From an uncultured Bacteroidales bacterium (lineage in GTDB: Bacteria; Bacteroidota; Bacteroidia; Bacteroidales; P3), in the NCBI GenBank assembly GCA_905234665.1, contig CAJOIV010000004.1, positions 20,048 to 84,047 on the forward strand: a stretch of 64,000 nt of DNA, in the 5' to 3' direction. Made by a program: the position numbers and the translations under genes. The first letter of the stretch is position 1. The number at the start of each line of letters is the position of its first letter. The notes below the pieces were generated by a model, which was not told the DNA's origin, made no database searches, and worked only from the letters and a program-made list of their open reading frames with translations. Positions 25,016 to 34,055 of the stretch are shown piece after piece.

Positions 25016-26683
25016 TCAATTTACTGCTCCCATCAGTTCCTGGGCGGTCTGGAGGGCCGCGGCGGTGGGCGGGTTGCTGGAGAGCATGACGGCAATCTCG
25101 GTGACGCGCTCGTCATGGCCGAGTTCGCGGATGCGCGAGACCGTGCGCTGTCCCTCCACGGCTTTGGCCACCTTGAGGTGCTGATGGGCCTTGGCGGCAA
25201 TCTGGGGGAGGTGGGTGATGGCCACCACCTGCATGGTGCGCGCCATGTTCTGCATGATGTCGCCGACGGCCACGGAGATGTCGCCCGACACGCCGCTGTC
25301 AATCTCGTCGAAGATGATGGTGGGCAGCAGGCTGCGGCGGGTGACGATGGACTTGATGGCCAGCATCAGGCGCGACAGTTCACCGCCCGACGCCACGTCG
25401 GCCACGGGCCGCATTGCACCGCCTTTGTTGGCGTTGAAGAGCAGGCGCACGCTGTCGTGGCCCAGCGGGCCGTAGTCGGCGGCAGGGGCGATGTCGGCCG
25501 CGATGCGCGCTTGTCCCATGCCCAACTGGGCGAGGATGGGCGTTATCTGTTGTTCCAGGGTCTTGGCGGCCTTTTGGCGCGAGGCCGTCAACTTTTCGGC
25601 GAGGACATGCAGTTGCGAGAAGGCCTTGTCCACCTGCTCCATCACCTCGCGGATGCGGTCGTCGAGGCTGTCGGCGGCCTGCAGCTGTTCGTCCAGCTCC
25701 TGGGCGATGGCCAGCAGGGCGGCAATGTCGTTCACACCGTGCTTCTTCTCCAGGCGGTAGATGAGGTCGAGACGCTCGGCTACCTGCTCCTGCCGCTCGG
25801 GCGAGAACTGCAGACGGTCGTTTAGCAACTCGCACTCCGCCAGAATGTCCTGCAGCTCGATGATTGTCGAGTCTAGGCGGGCATGCAGTTGCCCGATGTC
25901 GTTGTGGTAGGAGGCCACATGCGCCAGCTGGGCGCGTGCCGCCACCAGCCGGGCCACGGCGTTGTCGTCGTCGCGGCCGTTGCCGTCGCAGAGGCCGTTC
26001 ACGGTGTCGAGGGCTTCTTTGATGGTGCCTGTATGTTCCAGCAGCCGTTGCTCCTCTTCCAGTTCCTCCTGTTCGCCCTCCTGCAGGCGGGCGTTGCTCA
26101 GTTCGTCGAAGAGGAAGCGGTTATAGTCGGCCACCTTGTTGTTCTCGGCCTCCTGGGCGGTGAGTTGTTCGAGTTGGTGCTTCAGCTGGGTGTATTGGCG
26201 GTAGGCCTGTTGGTATTCATCGATGGGGCTGTTGTCCGCCAGGGTGTCCAGGAGTCGCGTCTGGAAGGTGCTTTCGGTGAGCGTGAGGGTCTGGTATTGC
26301 GAGTGGATGTCCACGAGGTGCGGCCCCAGCTCCTTGAGGAATTGCAGTGTCGCGGGGGTGTCGTTCACGAAGGAGCGGCTCTTGGCCGAGGGCAGTATCT
26401 CGCGCCGCAGGATGAGGGTGTCGTCGTAGTCGGCATCGTTGCGTTCGAAGATGGGTTCCAGCCCCAGCCCCGTAATGTCGAAAACGGCCTCCACCACGCA
26501 CTTGCGTTCCTTGTCGGAGAGCACTTGCGTGTCGGCCCGCTGCCCCAGCAGCAGTCCCAGTGCCCCCAGCAGGATTGACTTGCCAGCGCCCGTCTCGCCC
26601 GTCACACCCACGAACCCGCCGTCGAAGGCGATGTCCGTCTCGTGTATCAGGGCGTAATTCTCAATATGTAGAGACTTCAGCAT
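25016..26683 (-). CDS. recN: DNA repair protein RecN
   Basis: 555-aa SMC-like ATPase acting early in double-strand break repair. N-terminal Walker A GETGAGKS (29-36), long central coiled coils, and C-terminal signature VASGGELSRLMLAIK with Walker B TIIFDEIDSGVSGDI. Length is normal. It starts at ATG 26683, 45 bp after a -7 box. Confidence 0.96.
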   Translation of the reverse strand: MLKSLHIENYALIHETDIAFDGGFVGVTGETGAGKSILLGALGLLLGQRADTQVLSDKERKCVVEAVFDITGLGLEPIFERNDADYDDTLILRREILPSAKSRSFVNDTPATLQFLKELGPHLVDIHSQYQTLTLTESTFQTRLLDTLADNSPIDEYQQAYRQYTQLKHQLEQLTAQEAENNKVADYNRFLFDELSNARLQEGEQEELEEEQRLLEHTGTIKEALDTVNGLCDGNGRDDDNAVARLVAARAQLAHVASYHNDIGQLHARLDSTIIELQDILAECELLNDRLQFSPERQEQVAERLDLIYRLEKKHGVNDIAALLAIAQELDEQLQAADSLDDRIREVMEQVDKAFSQLHVLAEKLTASRQKAAKTLEQQITPILAQLGMGQARIAADIAPAADYGPLGHDSVRLLFNANKGGAMRPVADVASGGELSRLMLAIKSIVTRRSLLPTIIFDEIDSGVSGDISVAVGDIMQNMARTMQVVAITHLPQIAAKAHQHLKVAKAVEGQRTVSRIRELGHDERVTEIAVMLSSNPPTAAALQTAQELMGAVN

Positions 26684-26727
26684 ATCATCATCCTAACGCA
26701 ACAATGCCCCTTTTATTGCTCTGCGGG

Positions 26728-26735
26728 CAAAAATA
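26728..26735 (-). promoter_or_regulatory. -7 box TATTTTTG of recN
   Basis: TAnnTTTG match about 45 bp before the recN ATG. No LexA-type operator could be recognised. Confidence 0.5.
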
Positions 26736-26809
26736 TCTTTGCCGTCGTGAAACTTTTCCCGAGGTATATGAATGTGTGTCGGTTATCACAGAATAATGCG
26801 AAACCGGGC

Positions 26810-27109
26810 TCAATTGATTATCATGATTGATGCCACAAATACCAGTATCATGACGACGGGAAACATAATCAGAGTGCCTTTAAGAACAAGCACGATGAAC
26901 TTGCATTCCCTAACATCTTCTTTCTCTTCAATAATGCCATTCTCTTTTAGCTCTTGCAACTTGCGTACCATTTGAATGATACTGTTTGACCTGCTCCAGG
27001 GTATGGGTGTACCATATTTGCTGAGTAGAGATTTCGCTTCTTGCTTGGCATAAGTGACCAACACAATCCACGCTACCAGAAAAACAAGCAGAACAACAAA
27101 GAATGTCAT
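26810..27109 (-). CDS. small membrane protein with two transmembrane segments
   Basis: 99 aa from ATG 27109: hydrophobic segments at the N-terminus (MTFFVVLLVFLVAWIVLV) and C-terminus (LIMFPVVMILVFVASIMI) flank a charged cytosolic-type middle (SIIQMVRKLQELKENGIIEE). A longer frame up to 27220 would overlap the preceding gene deeply and has no membrane-protein character, so the shorter start is used. Last gene of the type I locus 2 cluster. No family recognised. Confidence 0.55.
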   Translation of the reverse strand: MTFFVVLLVFLVAWIVLVTYAKQEAKSLLSKYGTPIPWSRSNSIIQMVRKLQELKENGIIEEKEDVRECKFIVLVLKGTLIMFPVVMILVFVASIMIIN

Positions 27110-27128
27110 ATTATTTGCGCGGTTTGTT

Positions 27129-27674
27129 TCATAAGTCGTCACTTTTGGATGCCAATGATCTGTCCTTTTGACACCTGCGCAGGTTGCCGTTGACAAAACC
27201 GTCAAGCTGATTCTCGACATTTTTTACCAACTCGACGAATCTCTGTATTTCCTCTTTTGTGCTGTTTTCTTTCATGGAAAGTAGCTTGTACGCCATCGCA
27301 TCAAAGGATTCGAATGGTTCCTGGCCACACGGGCCATCATAATGAACACGCCTTCTTCCAGATATCACGGTGGAATAGCTTCCGTCGCATACGTACCACA
27401 GGGTTTCACCATTTTCATGGAATACATGATAAGCTTCGATAAGAAGGGTAAAAACCTTTTCGAGAAGCCTTGCAAACTCATCGGCAATAGGGATTGTCCG
27501 TTCCCAATCTTCGGCATCACTGACAATGTGTCCATTTTCGCCAGCCTCGTAAAGAATATGTAACGTCTTGTCTTTTCTGCTGTAATATAGCATGTCCTTG
27601 CAGCCGAACTCCATACTTTCGGAACAGTATGCGAAAGCATAGTGAGGCCTCAAGTCAATCTTTTTCTTTGGCAT
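27129..27674 (-). CDS. hypothetical protein downstream of hsdR (locus 2)
   Basis: 181-aa protein with no recognised domain. It begins with a basic MPKKKIDLRPHYAF stretch, is mixed alpha/beta by composition and ends with a helical, charged region. It starts 32 bp after the hsdR stop in the same orientation, so it is probably cotranscribed with locus 2, and it precedes a small membrane protein. AT content is higher than in the hsd genes, which suggests a separately acquired accessory pair. Confidence 0.6.
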   Translation of the reverse strand: MPKKKIDLRPHYAFAYCSESMEFGCKDMLYYSRKDKTLHILYEAGENGHIVSDAEDWERTIPIADEFARLLEKVFTLLIEAYHVFHENGETLWYVCDGSYSTVISGRRRVHYDGPCGQEPFESFDAMAYKLLSMKENSTKEEIQRFVELVKNVENQLDGFVNGNLRRCQKDRSLASKSDDL

Positions 27675-27706
27675 ATAACGTATTCTTTGTTGTTGCTATT
27701 CTTCTT

Positions 27707-30700
27707 CTATAGTACACATTTCAGCACACCCACGGTGCGGTATTCCGACTCGGCATCCAGCACAATCACGTCGTAGTCTTTGTTCAGCGGGATTAGTTCT
27801 ACTTTGCTGTGCTGCCAACCTTCTTCTGTTACCACCTTCTCACTGTGGTATTTTTTGATGGTGTAGCGGCCATCGTAATCGGGGTCGAACTCGTTGCTCT
27901 GGGTAAGGACTATCTCGCCCTCGCGAGAACCAGCCTTGTACCACTCGAAGACACAGAGGTCGCCGTCTTTGATTCTAGGCTGCATGGAGTTGCCCTTGGC
28001 ATGAACCACGAAGTGGCGGTCACTGTCGGGCATGAACCCGTGGCCTGTGGCATCCACCCAGCCTTCCTGCTCGGGCTTCTCCCCGTCCTCGAAATAGCCA
28101 CATGCCGCCCGCAGGGTGTAGAGGGGGATGCATCCTTCTCGGTATTCGGGATAGAGGGGAATAGCCTTGGCGGGTTCAGGAACATCTTTGTTCTTCAATG
28201 TCTTATACACCTCAGTCACAAAAACGCCCATCACCTGTTTCTTGATTTCCGGATTGGAGAGCAACATGGAGAAGAAGTCCTGGTTCTGCTCCAATCCTTG
28301 CACCAAAGCGTCGTCGATGTCGTCGAAATAAGAGAACTTGAATTCGTCTTCCGAATTGACCAGTGCCGACTGCTGGAGCTTCTGCGACTTAAGGAGGATT
28401 TCCTTAATCTGGAGCATGGCCTGTGCCGCCACATCCTTATCAAAGTTGTTGCCTGTGCGGTTGTTGATCTCTTCAATAATCTCCGACAGTTTCTTCTCTT
28501 CGTCTTCCGACAGTTGAGTCTCGGCATTGGGCAGTTTGACGTACGGGTCAGCTACCAGGTCGGGCTTTTTGTATTCGCCCTGCAACTTGTTGAGGAAGTT
28601 GTTGGCCACAATCTGGTCTTTCAAGGAAAACCCTTCTCCCGACTGATCTTTCTTGAACCACGACTGCAGATTGGAGCAGAACTTGTATTTCTTGTGCAAC
28701 TGGACATCCTCGAACTGGCTTGCCTGAATGACAAACTCATAGAAACGCACAAAACGCTTGAGGTTGGCGACAAACTCTTTCTTGTCCTCCTCTGCCAAAG
28801 CATTGGCCTTGCGCTCAGCCTTTTGCAGATAGCCCGTCATCTGCATCTTCTGCCTATCCGATGGCTTGGCTATCGTGATGAGTTCCGAGAAATTGTCAAT
28901 GTCATACTCGTCAAGTACGCCAAAGCCGTCCAGTTTGGTCTCAATCTTGTAGATGTCACTTGGGGTGATGTTATTGTCAAGGATAGTGGCCGTATAGTAT
29001 GGGGCAAATGATTTCTTGATGTCCTCGTAGGTGTTGCAGAAATCGAGGATGAAAGTCTTTTTCTTGTATGGTGGGCAAATACGGTTCAGGCGCGACAGCG
29101 TCTGTACGGCGGCTATCTTCTTCAATTTCTTCAGCACATACATTGCGCTGAGACGAGGCTGGTCGAAGCCTGTCTGATACTTGTTGGCGACGAGCATGAT
29201 GCGGCTCTCGTCTTTGTCGAAAGTTTCGGGCAACTGTTTTTCTGAGCATCCATTGATGCCCACCTCCGTAAACTCTTTACCTTTGTACTCGTCCAGTTTC
29301 ACCTTTCCCGAGAATGCCACGAAGCACGAAAGGTCGTTATAGCCGTGTTGTTTGATATACTTCTCGAAAGCCAGTTTGTATTTCACGGCTGCAGGGCGGG
29401 AGGCCGTCACCACCATCGCCTTGGCTGTTCCTCCGAGTTCCTGCATCACCACCGAGCGGAAATGCTCAATGATAATCTCAGTTCGCTTCTCAATGTTTTC
29501 GTCGGTAAGGTCCACCAGACGGGCAATCTTCCTTTTGGCCTTGCCCGACTTGTACATCGGATCCTCCTCAATGACCTTGTTGATGTCGTAGTAGGTCTTG
29601 TATTCCATGTAGTTGACCAGCACATCCAGGATGAACTCCTCCTCGATGGCTTGCTTCATGGAGTAGAGGTCGAATGCCTCGTTCTTGCCACTTCTTCCTG
29701 GACGGCCAAACAATGCCAGCGTGGTGGGTTTGGGCGTTGCCGTAAATGCAAACATCGACACATTCGGCTGCTTGCCGTTGGCACGGATTTCTGCCGTGAA
29801 GATGTCGTCCTGTTCCAGTTCGTCGTCATCCTCCACTTCCCTGCCTTTGCCCAGCACTTGGGTCAATGCGCCCATGTCTTTACCGGCAGTAGAGGAATGG
29901 GCTTCGTCGATGATGACGGCAAAATGTTTGTCGCTGATTTTCTTGATGGTGTCAACAATATAGAGGAACTTCTGTATGGTGGTGGCAATAATCTTGGTGT
30001 TGCCCTCCAAAGCTTTGCGCAGGTCATCGGCAGAGCAGTTGTCGTCCATCACCTTGATAAGCCCCGACTTGTGGTCTATCTGTCGGACGGCATCCTGCAA
30101 CTGGCGGTCGACGACAACGCGGTCGGTGACGATAACGATGTTGTCGAATATCTGCTTGTCTTCCAAATCGTGCAACGAGGCTAATCGGTGAGCCAGCCAG
30201 GCAATCGTTTTGGTCTTGCCTGAACCTGCCGAGTGTTGGATGAGATAGTTCTGCGAGGTGTGATTGACCATCAGGTCATCCACCACCTTGCGGATGGTGC
30301 GCAGCTGGTGATAGCGGGGGAAGATGGGATGCTCGACCGTATGTTTCTTGCCTGTCACTTTGTCTTTCTTCTCCGTTTTCTCCACAAACACGAACTTGCC
30401 GATGAGGTCATAGAGCGTATCCTTTGTCAGGATGTCTTCCCACATATACGAGACGGAGTATTTGTCCTTGTATATCGGGTTGCCCTTGCCCGTGTTGATT
30501 CCTTCGCCACGGCCGATGTTGAACGGCAGGAAATAGGTCTCCAATCCACGAAGTTCTGTAGTCATATAGACTTCTTCCAAGTCCATCGCAAAGTTCACGA
30601 AGCAACCTGCTTTCTTCTGGAACAGGCGAGCCTTGGGGTCGCGGTCGACACGATACTGGTGGATGGCGTGCGTGTAGTTCTGTCCTGCCTGATTGCATTT

Positions 30701-31159
30701 GAGCTCAAACGAGATAATGGCCAGCCCGTTCAGGAAGATGACGAGGTCGATACGTTCCTTGTCGCTGGCCCACATCTCTTCCATCACTGAGAAGACATTC
30801 TGGTTGACCTTGGCGATGAGCCTCTCATTGATGGAGGTGGCGGGCTTGGTGTAGAGCAGGTCGAGTTTCACGTTGGCAATCTCGATACCGTGTTTGAGGA
30901 CGTCGATAAGCGAGCGCGACGACTTGCAGATTTCGAGGTTCAGATAGTTCAACAGGCCCTCACGATAGTTCTCTTTCAGGGCGTTCTTCACCTTGGTCAT
31001 CTTCTGCGGCTGTGTGGCTTCGAGGAACTGGAACAGCATGTCGGGATCCATGGCGAAGCGACGGTCGTAATTGTCGGTCTGTCGAATCACATAGCCATTC
31101 TCAACCAGACGTTGCAGGATGAACTTCTGATAATCTTTCTCGCTCAGTATCGTATTCAT
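27707..31159 (-). CDS. hsdR: type I restriction endonuclease fused to an S24 (LexA/UmuD-like) peptidase domain, locus 2
   Basis: 1150-aa HsdR of a different subfamily from locus 1. N-terminal nuclease (IDLVIFLNGLAIISFELK), Walker A SAGSGKT, Walker B IIDEAHSS, helicase C with LSRLNRICPP. The last ~110 residues are not HsdR: KGNSMQPRIKDGDL, with S1058 as candidate nucleophile, and TIKKYH with K1102/K1103 as candidate general base match the S24 peptidase/LexA C-terminal fold, and a Gly/Phe-rich linker precedes them. S24 proteins self-cleave in response to RecA filaments; here that could inactivate the endonuclease, but no cleavage site is identified. Start overlaps the hsdS stop by 4 bp. Confidence 0.9.
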   Translation of the reverse strand: MNTILSEKDYQKFILQRLVENGYVIRQTDNYDRRFAMDPDMLFQFLEATQPQKMTKVKNALKENYREGLLNYLNLEICKSSRSLIDVLKHGIEIANVKLDLLYTKPATSINERLIAKVNQNVFSVMEEMWASDKERIDLVIFLNGLAIISFELKCNQAGQNYTHAIHQYRVDRDPKARLFQKKAGCFVNFAMDLEEVYMTTELRGLETYFLPFNIGRGEGINTGKGNPIYKDKYSVSYMWEDILTKDTLYDLIGKFVFVEKTEKKDKVTGKKHTVEHPIFPRYHQLRTIRKVVDDLMVNHTSQNYLIQHSAGSGKTKTIAWLAHRLASLHDLEDKQIFDNIVIVTDRVVVDRQLQDAVRQIDHKSGLIKVMDDNCSADDLRKALEGNTKIIATTIQKFLYIVDTIKKISDKHFAVIIDEAHSSTAGKDMGALTQVLGKGREVEDDDELEQDDIFTAEIRANGKQPNVSMFAFTATPKPTTLALFGRPGRSGKNEAFDLYSMKQAIEEEFILDVLVNYMEYKTYYDINKVIEEDPMYKSGKAKRKIARLVDLTDENIEKRTEIIIEHFRSVVMQELGGTAKAMVVTASRPAAVKYKLAFEKYIKQHGYNDLSCFVAFSGKVKLDEYKGKEFTEVGINGCSEKQLPETFDKDESRIMLVANKYQTGFDQPRLSAMYVLKKLKKIAAVQTLSRLNRICPPYKKKTFILDFCNTYEDIKKSFAPYYTATILDNNITPSDIYKIETKLDGFGVLDEYDIDNFSELITIAKPSDRQKMQMTGYLQKAERKANALAEEDKKEFVANLKRFVRFYEFVIQASQFEDVQLHKKYKFCSNLQSWFKKDQSGEGFSLKDQIVANNFLNKLQGEYKKPDLVADPYVKLPNAETQLSEDEEKKLSEIIEEINNRTGNNFDKDVAAQAMLQIKEILLKSQKLQQSALVNSEDEFKFSYFDDIDDALVQGLEQNQDFFSMLLSNPEIKKQVMGVFVTEVYKTLKNKDVPEPAKAIPLYPEYREGCIPLYTLRAACGYFEDGEKPEQEGWVDATGHGFMPDSDRHFVVHAKGNSMQPRIKDGDLCVFEWYKAGSREGEIVLTQSNEFDPDYDGRYTIKKYHSEKVVTEEGWQHSKVELIPLNKDYDVIVLDAESEYRTVGVLKCVL

Positions 31160-32457
31160 ATCACTTGTCTTTTGCCGGTTACATATTCATAAATCAAGGA
31201 GGCTTTGTAAGCCTTCAGGGTCTCTATCTGCGTCTGTTTGTCCGAGATAGATTGCTCTATTGCTGCGCATTTCTTGTCGAGGTAATTGACAATCTCATCT
31301 TGTTCTGCTCTCGGTGGTACCACAATGGGCATATTGCCAAGGTCGTATGGCGACAAATCCCATTGTCCTTCACGAATGCCTCCAGAAAGACGTCTGTATT
31401 CCGGAATGTTATTGGCATTGCGCATAAAATAGTGGAAATATCGAGGGCTGTAATCATCGTCCGAAAACTCATAGACAAAATAAGCGGGGCTAACGATTCC
31501 TTCATATTCCGAAACGCCCATTGAGCCTTGCCAGGCTTTCATCTTATTGATGACAAAATCATTAGGGCGAACATACTTATAGTTTGACGTGTCGTCGGAT
31601 GTCCTATTATGGTTGTCATCTCGGCTCTCTTTTGGGATAACACCATACTCACGATACACCGACAACACTTGTTTGTCTCCGTGACCCGATATCCTGCGAG
31701 CCTTCAATTTGTATCTAAACTTCTCTAATCCCCAATGCTCAGGAATTCTGTCAATCCAGCCGAGGTTGGTTGGAACAAGTGTGACATTGGGATTGAGGCC
31801 ATATGTGACCGTTTCGGCAATGATAGATTTCTTGTACTCTGCGAGGGTCTTGACCTCTGCCTCCAAGTCGGCCAACAGCCCGTCAATCTCTGCACATTTC
31901 GCATCAAGGAAATCAGCAATGGCTTGCTGTTCGGGGAGAGGAGGGAAAATGACGTTGGTTCGTTTCAATATGTTTTGTGATACCGAAAACAATTTTACTC
32001 CATTAACATTTGTCCGTATTTGTTTCCGCCAACAAGCTGTTTTGAACAGATATGCTAAATACCTGTTATCATCATTATTTCCCCTTTGGCGCAGAACAAT
32101 TGTATGGTAGCCTGCGAATAAAGGAGTGTTTATATCCATATATACGCAATTGCCACATCCATCTAAATCTTCTGATGTGTCTGCAAATATAAAGTTACCA
32201 TGTTTAACAAGAGATTGGGCAAAGGCTATTGAAGGAGGAATAAATCTTATTAAATCGCCTGACACTTTTGTTCCAGTATTCTTCTTTGAATGTATCTGCC
32301 CATAACTAATAACAGGACAGCCTTCATCCACGAGGTCTGCTTTGGTAATACTCAATCCCTTTCCAAAAGAGAAAAGAATTTTAAGGGGCTTAACTTTCCA
32401 GTCTGCAGGTATGACCTCTAACCAATCGATTCCGCTATCTTTCATTCCCCGTGCCAT
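31156..32457 (-). CDS. hsdS: type I restriction-modification specificity subunit, locus 2
   Basis: 433-aa HsdS with two target-recognition domains, each followed by a long helical dimer arm: FPPLPEQQAIADFLDAKCAE after the first and PRAEQDEIVNYLDKKCAAIE after the second. The sequence is unrelated to HsdS of locus 1 at the recognition domains, so the two systems should recognise different sites. It starts 2 bp after the DUF4062 gene stop and overlaps hsdR at its end. Confidence 0.93.
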   Translation of the reverse strand: MARGMKDSGIDWLEVIPADWKVKPLKILFSFGKGLSITKADLVDEGCPVISYGQIHSKKNTGTKVSGDLIRFIPPSIAFAQSLVKHGNFIFADTSEDLDGCGNCVYMDINTPLFAGYHTIVLRQRGNNDDNRYLAYLFKTACWRKQIRTNVNGVKLFSVSQNILKRTNVIFPPLPEQQAIADFLDAKCAEIDGLLADLEAEVKTLAEYKKSIIAETVTYGLNPNVTLVPTNLGWIDRIPEHWGLEKFRYKLKARRISGHGDKQVLSVYREYGVIPKESRDDNHNRTSDDTSNYKYVRPNDFVINKMKAWQGSMGVSEYEGIVSPAYFVYEFSDDDYSPRYFHYFMRNANNIPEYRRLSGGIREGQWDLSPYDLGNMPIVVPPRAEQDEIVNYLDKKCAAIEQSISDKQTQIETLKAYKASLIYEYVTGKRQVI

Positions 32458-32459
32458 AC

Positions 32460-34052
32460 TCAGTCCTCCTTGGTGCTTTTATCATTGGTTTTACCTTCCA
32501 CTTCGGGGACATCATCGCCATGCGCCGTGATGTATTTGCGGTTCGGGTCGTTAGGGGTAGTGGTGGTGGGACGAAGCACACCCATCAGCACCAGTTTGGT
32601 GGTGTATTGAAGGACTGTTCTTGTTTGATATTTTACTCCAATCATCTCCAATATCTCCTGTGCCGTGCGAGGCATCACGTCACAGAACTCTAATACTTTT
32701 CGCTGCTTGGCAGTCAGGCGAACTCTATTACTTTTTTGCTGAACTCTATTACTTTTTTCGCCTAACTCTATTACTTTTTCGCCAAGCTCTGTTACTTTTT
32801 CTCCAAGCTCGGTTACTTTTTCGTCGAGGTCTGACACTTTTTGCTTCCGATAGATGATTGTGCGGAAGTCTTCCGCCTGACGGAACTCAGGGGCACGAAG
32901 TCCGTATCCTTCACAAGCGGTTATCATATCCGTTGTGCCTGTTCCGAGGTGCTCAATATATCCGGCAAGGAACAGCGGATGGGCAATGACGGGGTTCGTC
33001 GGCTCAGAGGAGTGAATCTCGCGCAGTTTCTGCACGGTGAAGCCATCGGGCAGTCGGCCTGGGTTCCAAATCTCCACCCTATCGCGAAAGAGCATCACCT
33101 GCACGCTGGCATTGCTGGTATAGTCGCGATGTGCCACTGCGTTGGCAATGGCTTCAGCCACGGCGCTTTCGGGCAGCTCGTAGTCGACAGGAGCATCGGC
33201 AGAATGGTCGCGGGTGCCGACACGGGCATCGATGCGGGACATCACGAAACCGACAGCCTTGTCAATCATCTCGAAGGGCGAACCCGTAAACACCTGATAG
33301 TTGCGGATGGGCTTCTCGACGACTGTGCCATAGAATTGGGCACAGCGCACCTCGGACGTGCGGAAGAACCGCTGCGGGTCTTTGGCAAACAGCAGCAGGG
33401 CAGAATTGGTCAGACGGCCATCGTCGGTCAACACATGGATGCTGGAGAAGATTTTCTCCATGCCGTCGGCAAAGGTCAGCGGGAAATTGCGTTTCTCTTT
33501 GGCTTTGTTGACGAAAGTGCGGACGCGATCAGGGTCAATGTCGTCGTATGTGGCCACAGGATGGGCGGCAGCATCGAACGGTACACGGCGGATAACCTCC
33601 TTCTGCACCAGATAGTCGATGAGCGAATTGTACACAGCCGTGCGCAATTCCTCATAGGTGGCGAAGCTGCGACGCACCACATCCTGTTCCACCTTGCTGA
33701 TGAAGGCCTGCTCCTTGGGGTGGCGCGGCTCGTCGGAACGCAAAGTGTAGGTCAGCCGATGGGCGAAATGGGCGGTGGCGGTGTCGTATTCCCGCTCGGT
33801 AGGCGAAACGCCTTCAGCATCTTCGTAGCCGTATTGCGTACCGAAGATGCCGAGATAGATATGGCATTCTGCCGCCTGGGTGAGATAAGCCTTTTGGGCA
33901 GACACCTCAGAGGCGGGCATATCCTCGAAGATAAACGGCACGAAGAACTGCCCGAGCAGAGCATCGGTACGGATATAGTCGCATAGCTGTCGCCTCTCCT
34001 TGGCGAACTCGCCTTGTACGCTACTGATAAATACTTTGATATCTTGTGCCAT
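32460..34052 (-). CDS. DUF4062 / GHKL-type ATPase accessory protein with heptad-repeat linker
   Basis: 530-aa protein in the locus 2 operon. Residues 1-100 match DUF4062 (KVFISSVQGEFAKERRQL, YLGIFGTQYGY), a TIR/nucleotide-binding-like alpha/beta fold. Residues ~180-400 are the RecG-C-terminal-like HATPase_c_4 module (EAIANAVAHRDY at 300-311, LGTGTTDM). Residues ~407-448 are a coiled coil of exact 7-residue repeats (EKVTELG). A C-terminal winged helix follows. Position between hsdM and hsdS mirrors the AlbA-like protein of locus 1. Inference: a sensor or abortive-infection effector tied to the restriction system; an N-terminal NAD- or nucleotide-hydrolysing activity is possible but unproven. 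Confidence 0.8.
   Translation of the reverse strand: MAQDIKVFISSVQGEFAKERRQLCDYIRTDALLGQFFVPFIFEDMPASEVSAQKAYLTQAAECHIYLGIFGTQYGYEDAEGVSPTEREYDTATAHFAHRLTYTLRSDEPRHPKEQAFISKVEQDVVRRSFATYEELRTAVYNSLIDYLVQKEVIRRVPFDAAAHPVATYDDIDPDRVRTFVNKAKEKRNFPLTFADGMEKIFSSIHVLTDDGRLTNSALLLFAKDPQRFFRTSEVRCAQFYGTVVEKPIRNYQVFTGSPFEMIDKAVGFVMSRIDARVGTRDHSADAPVDYELPESAVAEAIANAVAHRDYTSNASVQVMLFRDRVEIWNPGRLPDGFTVQKLREIHSSEPTNPVIAHPLFLAGYIEHLGTGTTDMITACEGYGLRAPEFRQAEDFRTIIYRKQKVSDLDEKVTELGEKVTELGEKVIELGEKSNRVQQKSNRVRLTAKQRKVLEFCDVMPRTAQEILEMIGVKYQTRTVLQYTTKLVLMGVLRPTTTTPNDPNRKYITAHGDDVPEVEGKTNDKSTKED
32721..32846 (-). repeat. 21-bp coding tandem repeat (six units)
   Basis: Six exact 21-bp periods (starts at 32721, 32742, 32763, 32784, 32805, 32826) encode the heptad coiled coil of the DUF4062 protein. 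Adjacent units differ at few positions, so unit number could change by slippage without frameshift. Confidence 0.85.
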
Positions 34053-34055
34053 AGG

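Noticed and set aside
17966..32457. Phase-variable, invertible hsdS genes
   Set aside because: The two hsdS genes belong to separate loci with unrelated recognition domains; no tyrosine recombinase or inverted hsdS fragments are present.
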